Below are positions 1 through 8,591 of a DNA stretch of 64,000 bases, piece by piece. The stretch is from Jiella avicenniae. Lineage in GTDB: Bacteria; Pseudomonadota; Alphaproteobacteria; Rhizobiales; Rhizobiaceae. Made by a program: the position numbers and the translations under genes. The first letter of the stretch is position 1; the number at the start of each line of letters is the position of its first letter. A model generated the notes under the pieces. That model searched no databases. It saw only the letters and a list, made by a program, of their open reading frames with translations, and was not told the DNA's origin. The stretch covers positions 396,555 through 460,554 of the forward strand of contig NZ_JAJUWU010000003.1 of NCBI RefSeq assembly GCF_021390325.1, written 5' to 3'.

Positions 1-64
1 CTAGGCCTTGCAGGCAGGCGCGACTTGCGGCGAGCCGAAGGCGGTCGGGTCGCTGCCGCCGGGC

Positions 65-946
65 TCATCCCTTCTGCCGGAACGCTTTTGCCGCCTCCGG
101 CGCCATCGCCTCGCCGAAGCCGTTTTCGTTCAGCCATCCGAGCGCCGAGAGCACGCCGTCGGCGACGTCCCGGCGGGTTCCGGTCGCCTCGACGAGCTTG
201 CCGTAATAGCTGATGTCTTTCAGCGCATTGGCATTGGTGAAGCGCATCTGGCCGGTCTCGCCGTCGAGCAGGAAGGGCGCCACACGCTCGAGCGCCGCGC
301 CATGTCCGCCGCCCCGGCGCAGACAGTCGACGAGGATCTCCGGCGAAATGCCGTTTTCGGCGGCGCAGGCGGCGGCTTCGCTGATCAGCGTCACGGTGCC
401 GAGCGAGACGAAGTTGTGGATCAGCTTCAGCATCTGGCCGGAGCCGACGGGGCCCGCATGAAAGCGGTTTTCCGAAAACGCCTCGAAGAGCGGAGTCAAT
501 TCGGCGACGATGGCGTCGTCCCCCCCGATCAGAAGGTTCAGCCGCCCCTCCTCGGCTTCCTTCGGCGTGCGCGTCATCGACGCGTCGACGAAGCGGCCGC
601 CGGCCACCGCCACCCGCTCGGCCGCCTCGACGGTCACGGCGGGAATGCCGGTCGAGCAGTCGACGACGATCGCGCCGGGGCGAAGCGCGTCCGCCAGGCT
701 CGCCTCGCCGAGGATCAATTCCTCGATCTGCGCACTGCCGGTGACGCAGAGGATGACGACGTCGCTCCCTGAGACGAGGTCCTGCAGCGCATCGAAGCGC
801 CGCGCGCCGGCCGCATCGAGATCGTCGGTCGGCTGGTTGCCGGGATGGGCGAGATAGCCGAGCGGCCAGCCGGCCTTCAGGACGTTGCGGGCGATGCCGT
901 GGCCCATCATGCCGATGCCGACGATGCCGATGGTCTGTTTGCTCAT
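65..946 (-). CDS. NAD(P)-dependent 3-hydroxyisobutyrate dehydrogenase-family oxidoreductase
   Basis: The 293-residue protein belongs to the beta-hydroxyacid dehydrogenase family (3-hydroxyisobutyrate, tartronate semialdehyde or threonate dehydrogenases). It opens with a Rossmann glycine motif (GIVGIGMMG, residues 7-15) and carries the family catalytic lysine in GSGQMLKLIHN (about K174). I chose the ATG at 946 because the fold begins right after it; the longer open frame upstream overlaps the preceding gene. It is the last gene of the leftward TRAP operon, 23 bp after the isopropylmalate-type dehydrogenase, so it probably oxidises or reduces an intermediate of the imported acid. The exact substrate cannot be read from sequence. 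Confidence 0.85.
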   Translation of the reverse strand: MSKQTIGIVGIGMMGHGIARNVLKAGWPLGYLAHPGNQPTDDLDAAGARRFDALQDLVSGSDVVILCVTGSAQIEELILGEASLADALRPGAIVVDCSTGIPAVTVEAAERVAVAGGRFVDASMTRTPKEAEEGRLNLLIGGDDAIVAELTPLFEAFSENRFHAGPVGSGQMLKLIHNFVSLGTVTLISEAAACAAENGISPEILVDCLRRGGGHGAALERVAPFLLDGETGQMRFTNANALKDISYYGKLVEATGTRRDVADGVLSALGWLNENGFGEAMAPEAAKAFRQKG

Positions 947-969
947 CAAGGTCTTCCCGTTCTCGAATG

Positions 970-2082
970 TCAGGCGAGAGCCCGCAGGATCGCCTCGGTC
1001 ATCTCGCTGCAGCGGGCCTTGCCGCCGAGATCGGTCGGCACGTGCTCGCCCGTTTCGAGCACCGTCTCCACCGCCCGTTCGATCCGCTCGGCATCCCGTG
1101 CCAGAGCCTCGTCGCCATGGCGGTCCGCCAGCCAACGCAGCATCATCACGCCCGAGAGGATCGCTGCGATGGGGCTCGCCAGATCCTGGCCCGCAATGTC
1201 CGGCGCCGAGCCGTGGGCGCCCTGGAAGAGCGCATGGTCGTCGCCGATCTCGCCGGAGGGCGAGATGCCCATGCCGCCGACGGTCGCCGCGCCGAGGTCG
1301 GAGATGATGTCGCCGAACATGTTCTCCGCGACGATGACGTCGTAGAAATCGGGCTTCTTCAGCAGGTGGACGGTGATCGCATCGGCATAGGCATAGTCGA
1401 TGTCGATGCCGGGAAACTCCCGGTGGACCTCGTCGCAGACCGAGCGGAAGAAGGCGTAGCTGCGCAGGATGTTGGCCTTGTCGCAGACGGTCACGCGGCG
1501 CTTGCCGTCGCGCAGCGCGCCGCCCCGCTTGCCAGAGAGTTCGAAGGCGAAGCGCGCGACCCGTTCCGTGCCCTTGCGGGTGACGACGAGGCTGTCGGAG
1601 GCGAACTCGCCGCGCAGCAGGACCCCCGCGCCGCGGCTGGCATAAAGGCCCTCGGTGTTTTCGCGCACGATGACGTAGTCGATGCCCCCGCCCGCCATCG
1701 TCGCGTCGTGGTCACGCAGCGGCGAGCGGACGCCCTTCAGGAGCTTGATAGGCCGGACGTTGGCGTAGAGGTCGAGCTGGAAGCGGAGCTGCAGATGCAG
1801 TTCGTTGCCGACTTCCGTCCCGTCTGGATAGGTCACGCCCGGCAGGCCGGCGGCGCCATGCAGGGCCGCGTCGAGGTCGCGGCAGGCGGCGAGCGTCTCG
1901 GCGGGCAGCACCTTGCCCGTCGCCTGGTAGTGACCGACACCGCCCGGCACCATCACGAAGTCGAGGCGGTTACCGCCGCAGGCCTCCTTGAGCACGGCCA
2001 TCGCCGAGCGCGTCACCTCCGGGCCGATGCCGTCGCCCTCGATGGTCGCAATGCGGTAGCTTGGCTTCGCGGTGTCGTTCAT
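970..2082 (-). CDS. Isocitrate/isopropylmalate dehydrogenase-family protein (decarboxylating hydroxyacid dehydrogenase)
   Basis: The 370-residue protein shows the family's opening (ATIEGDGIGPEV), the catalytic lysine in VCDKANI, and the metal-binding aspartates in YADAITVH and ENMFGDIISDLG. Family members oxidise and decarboxylate malate-like acids such as 3-isopropylmalate, isocitrate, tartrate and D-malate. Its position in a TRAP dicarboxylate-type operon, with another hydroxyacid dehydrogenase downstream, argues for a catabolic role on a malate- or tartrate-like compound rather than leucine synthesis. It lies 46 bp after the large TRAP permease gene. Confidence 0.85.
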   Translation of the reverse strand: MNDTAKPSYRIATIEGDGIGPEVTRSAMAVLKEACGGNRLDFVMVPGGVGHYQATGKVLPAETLAACRDLDAALHGAAGLPGVTYPDGTEVGNELHLQLRFQLDLYANVRPIKLLKGVRSPLRDHDATMAGGGIDYVIVRENTEGLYASRGAGVLLRGEFASDSLVVTRKGTERVARFAFELSGKRGGALRDGKRRVTVCDKANILRSYAFFRSVCDEVHREFPGIDIDYAYADAITVHLLKKPDFYDVIVAENMFGDIISDLGAATVGGMGISPSGEIGDDHALFQGAHGSAPDIAGQDLASPIAAILSGVMMLRWLADRHGDEALARDAERIERAVETVLETGEHVPTDLGGKARCSEMTEAILRALA

Positions 2083-2128
2083 GGTTTCCAGCCTCGTTGC
2101 GGGATTTGGCCGAAGGCGCCCGACGGCC

Positions 2129-3403
2129 TCAGGTGAAGAGGTCGCGCAGGAACAGGGAAATCTCTGGCACGTAGGTGATGAGGAGCAGTGTCCCGAGGAC
2201 GACGGTGACCGGGATCACCAGCGAGCCGAACATCCGCTGCACCGGGATCTTGGCCACCTGGGCGGCGGCGAAGAGATTGACGCCGAGCGGCGGCGTGATC
2301 ATGCCGAGCGCCAGGTTGACGATGACGACGATCCCGAAATGCACCGGATCGACGCCGAAGCCGACGGCGATCGGCGTCAGGATCGGTGCCAGCACGAGGA
2401 TGGCCGCCGAGGTCTCGACGAACATGCCGACGACGAGGAGGAGAGCGTTGACGAACAGCAGGAAGCCGACGGCGCCGTCGAAATTCGCCTTGGCCCAGCC
2501 GCCGATCAGGTTCGGCAGGCCCGACAGGCTGATCAGGAAGGAGAACAGCCCGGCGGTGGCGATGATCAGCATGATCGCCCCGGTCGACACCGCGGCCGAG
2601 CGGAAGATCTGCGGCAGGTCGGCGATGGTCATCTCACGGTAGACGAAGAGGCCGACGACGAGCGCATAGACCACCGAGACCGCCGCCGCCTCGGTCGGCG
2701 TGAAGACGCCGCCATAGATGCCGCCGAGGATGATGACCGGCAGCATCAGCGCCCAGAAGGCCTCGACGAAGCTCGTGAGGATCGGCGCGCTCTCGTCACC
2801 GTCCTGCCGGCCGATGCCCTTCACCCGGCACCAGACCTGCGTCATCGCGACGAGCGCCGCCGCAACGAGGAGACCGGGGCCGATGCCGGCCATGAACAGC
2901 TGGGTGACCGAGGTCTCCGTCGCGACGCCGAAGATGATCATCGGCACCGAGGGCGGGATGATGACGCCGAGTTCGGCGGAGGTCGCCTGTATCGTCGCGG
3001 CCATGGGCAACGGATAGCCGTGCCGCGCCATCGCCGGGACGAGGATCGCGCCGATGGCGAAGGTCGTCGCCACGGACGAGCCGGAGATCGCCGCGAAGAT
3101 CATGCAGGTGACGACGCAGGTCGAGGCGAGCCCGCCCTGGACGCCGCCGACCAGCGACTTGGCGAAGCCGACCAGCCGGCGCGAGACGCCGCCATGGGTC
3201 ATCAGATTGCCGGCGAGGATGAAGAAGGGCACGGCGAGCAGCGGGAAGCTGTCGAGCGAGGTGAAGATCTTCTGCGGAACGACGAGCAGCGGCAGCGGCG
3301 AGAAGAAGCCGACACCGACGATCGCGGCGAGGCCGATCGCCACCCCGACGGGCACCGACAGGACGAAGAAGACGATCAGCGCCGAAACGAGGGCGGCGTT
3401 CAT
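2129..3403 (-). CDS. TRAP transporter large permease subunit (DctM family)
   Basis: The 424-residue protein is hydrophobic throughout, with roughly a dozen membrane segments, as expected for the ion-coupled transport subunit of a tripartite TRAP system. Diagnostic DctM-type stretches include VPFFILAGNLM and the glycine/proline-rich IIPPSVPMIIFG. Its start overlaps the stop of the small permease by 4 bp, which implies translational coupling. It works with the small subunit and the periplasmic binding protein encoded just upstream to import an organic acid across the inner membrane. Confidence 0.93.
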   Translation of the reverse strand: MNAALVSALIVFFVLSVPVGVAIGLAAIVGVGFFSPLPLLVVPQKIFTSLDSFPLLAVPFFILAGNLMTHGGVSRRLVGFAKSLVGGVQGGLASTCVVTCMIFAAISGSSVATTFAIGAILVPAMARHGYPLPMAATIQATSAELGVIIPPSVPMIIFGVATETSVTQLFMAGIGPGLLVAAALVAMTQVWCRVKGIGRQDGDESAPILTSFVEAFWALMLPVIILGGIYGGVFTPTEAAAVSVVYALVVGLFVYREMTIADLPQIFRSAAVSTGAIMLIIATAGLFSFLISLSGLPNLIGGWAKANFDGAVGFLLFVNALLLVVGMFVETSAAILVLAPILTPIAVGFGVDPVHFGIVVIVNLALGMITPPLGVNLFAAAQVAKIPVQRMFGSLVIPVTVVLGTLLLITYVPEISLFLRDLFT

Positions 3404-3921
3404 TCGAACACCTCGTCGCGCGCCGCCGCCTCGTCGCGCACGCCGTCGATCGGCCTGAAGAATTCGAGTAGGACGCCGGGAACGGCCAGCGCCGCGCCGA
3501 TGGGGATCGCCGCATAAAACCAGGAGATCGGCACGCCGAGCATCGCCACTTGCTGGGTCGAAACGCGGATCGTCATCGCCGTGCCGAACCAGACGAGGAC
3601 GCCGAGAAAGACGAGGATCAGGGCCATCACGACGAAGCCGACGACGCGTTGGAATTTAGCCGGCAGCGCGCTCCGTACGAATTCCAGCGGGATCATCGCG
3701 CTCAAGCGAAAACCCGCGCCGGCGACGAGAAAGACCATCCAGATGACGACGCCGCGGGCCAGAACCTCCGACCAGGCCGCCGCGTCGCCGAGGAGGAAAC
3801 GGGTGACGACCTGCCAGAACACCAGCAGCGTCGCCAGAGCGAGCAGCAGCGCCGCGAGATTGTGGGTGAGCGAGATCACCCGCTCGGCGGCGTTGAGAGC
3901 GGTCTTGCGCATCGGCGGCAC
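3400..3921 (-). CDS. TRAP transporter small permease subunit (DctQ family)
   Basis: The 173-residue protein has about four membrane helices and the DctQ-type pattern of a short cytoplasmic N-terminus followed by LLLALATLLVFWQVVTRF. The C-terminus is acidic and cytoplasmic. A second in-frame ATG at 3912 is an alternative start. It overlaps the large permease gene by 4 bp. A strong stem-loop separates it from the binding-protein gene, which would favour higher expression of the binding protein. Confidence 0.9.
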   Translation of the reverse strand: MPPMRKTALNAAERVISLTHNLAALLLALATLLVFWQVVTRFLLGDAAAWSEVLARGVVIWMVFLVAGAGFRLSAMIPLEFVRSALPAKFQRVVGFVVMALILVFLGVLVWFGTAMTIRVSTQQVAMLGVPISWFYAAIPIGAALAVPGVLLEFFRPIDGVRDEAAARDEVFE

Positions 3922-4042
3922 CTTCGATGATCAGCTTCGACGGCGGACGGGCGGACACCGCACCGTCGAGGCGCGAGATCGGCGGGCCCGGCGTTTCCGG
4001 CAGATCGCGACGACGCCGAACGGGTCCGACGCGCCGAGCACA

Positions 4043-4075
4043 CGGCCCCGTCCCGCTTGCAGAAAGACGGGGCCG
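4043..4075 (-). terminator. Stem-loop between TRAP binding-protein and permease genes
   Basis: A perfect 10-bp inverted repeat (CGGCCCCGTC at 4043 and GACGGGGCCG at 4066) with a 13-nt loop lies 13 nt after the stop of the binding-protein gene. There is no T-run, so it is more likely an mRNA-stabilising or partial-termination hairpin than a full rho-independent terminator. Such hairpins commonly allow more binding protein than permease. Confidence 0.5.
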
Positions 4076-4088
4076 GGCGGCGCGACAT

Positions 4089-5066
4089 TCACTTCTGGGC
4101 GTCGCGGATCCGCTGGATCATCTGCTCGCCGTATTCCTTGCCGTAGCGCTCGTAGGTCGGCTCGACGGCGGACTGGAAAGCCGCCTTGTCGACGTCCTCG
4201 ACGACTTCCATCCCATGCTCGCGCATGGTCTTCACGCCATCCGCCTCGGTCTGGTCGACGACCTTGCGCGTCGCTTCGACGGCGGCCTCGGAGGCCTCCC
4301 TGATCCAGCCCTTCTCCTCGTCGGAAAGCTGGTCCCAGTGGATCTTCGACATGGTGATCACCGCCGGCGAATAGACGTGGCCGGTGAGCGTCACGTATTT
4401 CTGCATGTCCCACATGTTGTTGGAGACGATGATCGGGATCGGGTTCTCCTGCCCGTCGATCGTGCCCTGCTGGAGCGAGGTCAAAACCTCCGTCCAGCTC
4501 ATCGGCGTCGGCGAGGCGCCGAGTTCCTTGAAGGCGTCGATATGGACCTGGTTCTCCATGGTCCTGAGCTTCAGCCCGGCGAGATCCTCCGGCGTCTTGA
4601 CGGGATGGACCGAATTGGTGACGTGGCGAAAGCCGTTCTCGGACCAGGCGAGGCCGATCATGCCCTTGTCCTCGAACTTCGACAGGAGTTCGTCGCCGAT
4701 CTCGCCGTCGAGGATCCTGCGGGCGCTGGCGTAGTCCTCGAACAGGAAGGGGAAGTCGAGGGCGTAGATCTCCGGCACGAAGGAGCCGACCGGCCCGGTC
4801 GAGGTCATGGCGAGTTCGATCGTGCCAATCTGCTCACCCTCCAGAAGCTCGCGCTCGCCGCCGAGCGAGCCGCCGGCCTTGACGTTGACGACGAAGTCGC
4901 CGCCCGAGAGCTCCTTCATCTTTTCGGCGAACGCCTTGGCGCCCTGGCCGTAGTGGCCGTCGGGCGGCGTGACGATGGCGAAGTTCACCTCCTTGGCGTC
5001 CGCCATCGTCGTGGCAAGCGCGCTCGTCGCCAGCAGCAGCCCGGCGAGCATCGACCTGCAAGTCAT
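4089..5066 (-). CDS. TRAP transporter periplasmic substrate-binding protein (DctP family)
   Basis: The 325-residue protein begins with a Sec signal peptide (MTCRSMLAGLLLATSALATTMADA). The DctP core follows: an FAEKMKELSGGDF region, the membrane-proximal YALDFPFLFED motif, and the typical LKLRTMENQVHIDAFKELGASPTPM segment containing the conserved arginine that binds the substrate carboxylate. I chose the ATG at 5066 over a start at 5195 because a strong Shine-Dalgarno (GGGAGGAG) precedes it and the signal peptide starts there. It is the first gene of the operon. The ligand is probably a carboxylate, identity unknown. Confidence 0.93.
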   Translation of the reverse strand: MTCRSMLAGLLLATSALATTMADAKEVNFAIVTPPDGHYGQGAKAFAEKMKELSGGDFVVNVKAGGSLGGERELLEGEQIGTIELAMTSTGPVGSFVPEIYALDFPFLFEDYASARRILDGEIGDELLSKFEDKGMIGLAWSENGFRHVTNSVHPVKTPEDLAGLKLRTMENQVHIDAFKELGASPTPMSWTEVLTSLQQGTIDGQENPIPIIVSNNMWDMQKYVTLTGHVYSPAVITMSKIHWDQLSDEEKGWIREASEAAVEATRKVVDQTEADGVKTMREHGMEVVEDVDKAAFQSAVEPTYERYGKEYGEQMIQRIRDAQK

Positions 5067-5165
5067 GGATCTCTCCTCCCTTTGACAGGGCCTCATGAAT
5101 GCGCCGCGCGTCTCCCTCGCGCCGGGCGCCGGCCCGATCGGCCCAGTGTTTACACCAGATATCCG

Positions 5166-5180
5166 ATACGATATTCGTAT
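5166..5180. promoter_or_regulatory. Inverted-repeat operator candidate for the divergent GntR regulator
   Basis: ATACGA-TAT-TCGTAT is a perfect 6-bp inverted repeat with a 3-bp centre. It lies between the divergent TRAP operon and the GntR gene, where FadR/FCD-type regulators usually bind. The arms are AT-rich against the GC-rich background, and part of the site could serve as a -10 region. Binding is inferred from position and symmetry. Confidence 0.5.
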
Positions 5181-5213
5181 GAAAACTGAAGCCATCGGTC
5201 AAGGACGCGCTTT

Positions 5214-5933
5214 TTGGTCGCGAAGGACGCAACATCCGGCCCGGCCGCGGACTGGCGGCCCGAGGCGAAAGACCAGATTCCGCTGCGCCCGTCGCTGGGG
5301 GACGAGATCTATCAGCGCCTCGTCGACGATCTGATCTCGCTGCGCATTCCGCCGGGCGAGCGGCTTTCCATCGACGGGCTGGCCCGGCGCTTCGGCGTGT
5401 CGCAGACGCCGACCAGGGCCGCCCTCATCCGCCTCGAAGCCGAGGGGCTCGTCGTCAAGAAGCAATATTCCGGCTGGAGCGTCGGGCCGCTCCCAACCCT
5501 CGACCAGTTCGAAAAGATCTTCGAACTGCGCAGCCTGATCGAACCGGCGAGCGCCGCGCGGGCGGCACGGCACGCCTCGCCGGAGGCACTTTCGGACCTC
5601 GGCACGATCGCCGAGGAAATGCGGACGCTCGCCGCCGAGAACATCGGCGGCCATCGCGCCAGGCTCGTCGTCCTCGACAGCCGCTTCCACACCGCGATCG
5701 CGCGGGCCTGCGGCAACGAGCTGATCGAGGACACGCTCGGCCGCCTGTTCACGCAGATGCACATCTTTCGCCTGCGCTATCACTCCGACGTCGCCCACGC
5801 GGTGATCGAGGAGCATCTCGACATTCTCGCCGCGATCGCCGCGCGCGATCCGTCCCGGGCCGAGACGGCGATGCGCGGCCACATCGACGCCGGGCGCGAG
5901 AGAATCGAGACGCACGTGCGCCGGAGCGACTGA
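5214..5933 (+). CDS. GntR-family transcriptional regulator (FCD type)
   Basis: The 239-residue protein has an N-terminal winged helix-turn-helix (about residues 28-95, with GLARRFGVSQTPTRAALIRLEAEGLV) and a C-terminal FCD ligand-binding domain (about 105-230) with metal-ligand-type residues in LDSRFHTAI and the later HLDILAAI. The start is a TTG preceded by AAGGA; no in-frame ATG lies near. It is divergent from the TRAP operon and upstream of an aldehyde dehydrogenase, so it probably controls both in response to the imported acid or an intermediate. Confidence 0.85.
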   Translation: MVAKDATSGPAADWRPEAKDQIPLRPSLGDEIYQRLVDDLISLRIPPGERLSIDGLARRFGVSQTPTRAALIRLEAEGLVVKKQYSGWSVGPLPTLDQFEKIFELRSLIEPASAARAARHASPEALSDLGTIAEEMRTLAAENIGGHRARLVVLDSRFHTAIARACGNELIEDTLGRLFTQMHIFRLRYHSDVAHAVIEEHLDILAAIAARDPSRAETAMRGHIDAGRERIETHVRRSD

Positions 5934-6057
5934 GCGGCGCAGGCCCGACGCCGCGCGCTGAAGCGCCGGGATCGGCGCGCTTCTGATTTCAAGAGCCGCC
6001 AAGGAAGAGCGCGTTTCGCGCCGGGTGGCTCGACACGTCAGGGAAGGACACGAGACG

Positions 6058-7518
6058 ATGACGATCCAGACGGGCCTGTGGTTCGACCCATCGAAGCTCC
6101 TCGTCGGCGGCCGATGGCGTCCGGCCGCATCCGGCGCCCTGATCCCGGTGGAAAACCCGTCCAACGGCGAGACGATGGCCAGCATCGCGGCCGGCACGGC
6201 CGAGGATGTCGAGGCCGCCGTCTCGGCCGCGGAGGCGGCCCTCGACGGCGAATGGGGCGCGATGACCGCGACCGAGCGCGGACGCATCCTGATGCGCCTC
6301 GCCCGCCTCGTCGAGGACCGCGCCGAGACGCTCGCCCATCTGGAATCGGCCGACGTCGGCAAGCCGATCGCCCAGGCCCGCAACGATGCGAAGGCCCTCG
6401 CCCGCTACTTCGAGTTCTACGGCGGCGCGGCCGACAAGGTGATGGGCGAGACCATCCCCTATCAGGCCGGCACCACCGTCCTCACTTTGCGCGAGCCGCA
6501 CGGCGTCACCGCCCACATCATTCCCTGGAACTACCCGATGCAGATCCTCGGCCGCTCGGTCGGGGCGGCGCTCGCCATGGGCAATGCCTGCGTCCTGAAG
6601 CCGGCCGAAGACGCCTCGCTGAGCGCCCTCGCCGTCGCCGCGCTCGCCGAAGAGGCCGGGCTGCCGGCCGGCGCGCTCAACGTCGTCACCGGCTGGGGCC
6701 ACGAGGTGGGCGCCGCGCTCTCGGCCCATCCGCGCGTCCATCACGTCTCCTTCACCGGCTCGGTCGGCACCGGCCGGCGCATCCAAAGCGCGGCGGCCGA
6801 GAACGTCGTGCCGGTGACGCTGGAACTCGGCGGCAAGAGCCCGCACATCGTCTTCGACGACTGCGATCTCGAAGCGGCGCTGCCGACCCTCGTCGGCGCC
6901 TGCATTCAGGCCGCCGGCCAGACCTGCTCGGCCGCCTCGCGGGTCCTCGTCCAGCGCGGCATCTATGAGACGGTCAAGGAACGGATGGCCGCGGCCTATC
7001 GCGCCCTCGTCGCCGGCCCGGCCTCGGAAGTCTTCGACCTCGGCCCGCTCGTCTCGGCCAAACAGAAGGACGTCGTCGCCCGCTACATCGCCAAGGGCCG
7101 CGCCGAACTGACGGTCGCCGCCGAAGGGCGGATCGACGCGAGCGCGCCGGCGGCGGGCCACTACGTCGCGCCGGTGCTCTTCGCAGACGTGCCGGCGGAT
7201 CACGCGCTCGCCCGGGAGGAGATCTTCGGTCCGGTGCAGGTGATGATCCCCTTCGACGACGAAGCCGACGCGATCCGCATCGCCAACGGCACGGATTACG
7301 GCCTCGTCGCCGGCGTCTGGACGCAGAATGGCGGCCGGCAGATGCGGATCGCCCGCAAACTCCATTGCGGCCAGGTCTTCGTCAACAATTACGGGGCCGG
7401 CGGCGGCGTCGAACTGCCCTTCGGCGGCGTCGGCAAGTCCGGCCACGGGCGCGAAAAGGGCTTCGAGGCGCTCTACGGCTTCTCGCGGCTGAAGACCGTC
7501 TCCATCGCCCACGGCTGA
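6058..7518 (+). CDS. NAD(P)-dependent aldehyde dehydrogenase
   Basis: The 486-residue protein is a full-length aldehyde dehydrogenase. It carries the oxyanion asparagine in IIPWNYP (N158), the general base in LELGGK (E256) and the catalytic cysteine in GQTCSA (C290). The ATG at 6058 gives the standard N-terminus; the open frame begins 33 bp earlier. It follows the GntR gene in the same direction. It probably oxidises an aldehyde (a semialdehyde or sugar-acid aldehyde) made from the TRAP substrate, but the substrate class is not fixed by sequence. Confidence 0.92.
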   Translation: MTIQTGLWFDPSKLLVGGRWRPAASGALIPVENPSNGETMASIAAGTAEDVEAAVSAAEAALDGEWGAMTATERGRILMRLARLVEDRAETLAHLESADVGKPIAQARNDAKALARYFEFYGGAADKVMGETIPYQAGTTVLTLREPHGVTAHIIPWNYPMQILGRSVGAALAMGNACVLKPAEDASLSALAVAALAEEAGLPAGALNVVTGWGHEVGAALSAHPRVHHVSFTGSVGTGRRIQSAAAENVVPVTLELGGKSPHIVFDDCDLEAALPTLVGACIQAAGQTCSAASRVLVQRGIYETVKERMAAAYRALVAGPASEVFDLGPLVSAKQKDVVARYIAKGRAELTVAAEGRIDASAPAAGHYVAPVLFADVPADHALAREEIFGPVQVMIPFDDEADAIRIANGTDYGLVAGVWTQNGGRQMRIARKLHCGQVFVNNYGAGGGVELPFGGVGKSGHGREKGFEALYGFSRLKTVSIAHG

Positions 7519-7538
7519 ACCAAGCGGGACGAGAGAAA

Positions 7539-7567
7539 GGGCCGGCGCGATCGTCTCGCCCCGGCCC
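7539..7567. terminator. Possible bidirectional terminator between convergent genes
   Basis: GGGCCGG at 7539 and CCGGCCC at 7561 form a 7-bp stem in the 83-bp gap between the convergent aldehyde dehydrogenase and phosphogluconate-dehydrogenase-like genes. A T-rich tract (GTTCCGTTTCT) follows on the plus strand. The loop is long (15 nt) and can form an alternative inner stem, so strength is uncertain. Confidence 0.4.
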
Positions 7568-7601
7568 GTTCCGTTTCTCGATCACCGCGAGACGGCGGCG
7601 A

Positions 7602-8429
7602 TCAGGTGATCCGCTCGATGCTCGCCGCGATCTCGCCCGGCTCGAAGACCTTCTTCCAGTCGTCGCGCATCAGCATCGGCTTGCCGAATTCGATCGCCTT
7701 GTTGCAGGCATCGGAAAACACGCCGTCGACCTCCTCGAAGATCACCGCGCCGAGGATGTTCATGTGGCCGAGCAGGAAGTCGCGGGCGCATTCGCGCGGC
7801 ACGCCGGTCTTGATCACCTCCTCCATCGCCTCGCGCATGACGACGAGGAGCGAGGCACAGACCGTCTCCGACAGGCCCGGCTCGAGATAGGCCATCTGCT
7901 CGACGGTGACCCGGTGCGTGCGGCAGACCGGCGCATAGATCGCCCGCGCCACCTCGTCGCCGATCGCATAGTGCTCGTCCGGCCCCTGCATCAGGGCGTT
8001 GACCACCGCCTGCTCGGCGGCGATGCCGCCGAAATGGTCGTTGCGGCCTTCCTCCGTCGTCTCCTTGGTGAAGATCGTCGGATGGCAGGGATGGGTGACG
8101 AAATAGGTGATGTCGGCGCGCTCCGGCAGATGGCCGGCGAAGGGCGCGGCGGCGTCGAGAATGACGACGATCGTGCCGGGGGCGACCTTCGGAACGACCA
8201 TCCCGGCCACCTTGCCGATCGCCGTGTCGGGCACCGCGAGCACGACCACCTCCGCCCCGTCGAGCGCCGCGTCCGGTTCGACGCAGTCGACGCCGACGGC
8301 CTCTTTCAACCGCGCCTGCCCGGCCGGCATGACCTCGACGTGCCGCACGTCGAAATCGGTCTTGGCCAGGTTCTTCGACAGCCGAACCCCCATCTTTCCG
8401 CCGGCACCGAACAGCGCAATGCTCGTCAT
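7602..8429 (-). CDS. Phosphogluconate dehydrogenase-like oxidoreductase (possible D-apionate oxidoisomerase relative)
   Basis: The 275-residue protein starts with a Rossmann motif (ALFGAGGKMG) and continues into a helical domain of the phosphogluconate-dehydrogenase C-terminal type, with the histidine-rich segment VTHPCHPTIF and the stretch LLGHMNILGAVIFEEV. From memory, this architecture matches proteins annotated as phosphogluconate dehydrogenase C-terminal domain proteins, a group that includes D-apionate oxidoisomerase (ApnO). No apionate-pathway partners are visible here, so the specific activity is not assigned. The ATG at 8429 is chosen because the fold begins there. The gene converges on the aldehyde dehydrogenase and has its own promoter-like sequence upstream. 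Confidence 0.75.
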   Translation of the reverse strand: MTSIALFGAGGKMGVRLSKNLAKTDFDVRHVEVMPAGQARLKEAVGVDCVEPDAALDGAEVVVLAVPDTAIGKVAGMVVPKVAPGTIVVILDAAAPFAGHLPERADITYFVTHPCHPTIFTKETTEEGRNDHFGGIAAEQAVVNALMQGPDEHYAIGDEVARAIYAPVCRTHRVTVEQMAYLEPGLSETVCASLLVVMREAMEEVIKTGVPRECARDFLLGHMNILGAVIFEEVDGVFSDACNKAIEFGKPMLMRDDWKKVFEPGEIAASIERIT

Positions 8430-8478
8430 CGCAATCTCTCCCCTCGCCACCCGAAGGGGCGGCATCAACTGGTATGAT

Positions 8479-8506
8479 GAGATAACGATTGAAGAGACGA
8501 TGTCAA
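8479..8506 (-). promoter_or_regulatory. Sigma-70-type promoter candidate for the phosphogluconate-dehydrogenase-like gene
   Basis: On the minus strand a consensus -35 (TTGACA, 8506-8501) is followed after 16 nt by a TATCTC -10-like hexamer (8484-8479). It lies 50 bp upstream of the start codon at 8429. The -10 is a weak match, so this is a candidate only. Confidence 0.4.
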
Positions 8507-8591
8507 TTCGGCTTCCGTGCTGGCTCAGACCTGGAACAGACGACCGTACCCACTCACGCAGCGTTGAAAAACCCAACAAGCTGGGTAAACT

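Noticed and set aside
1..64. Possible gene end at the left edge (a TAG on the minus strand at 1-3)
   Set aside because: The frame leading to it has no start codon after the neighbouring gene's stop and shows no protein similarity, so it is probably intergenic.
2072..3517. Long open frame of 481 codons on the plus strand opposite the TRAP permease genes
   Set aside because: It is antisense to two clear TRAP permease genes, its product is a low-complexity string of aspartate, arginine and glutamate typical of antisense GC-rich frames, and no family is recognised.
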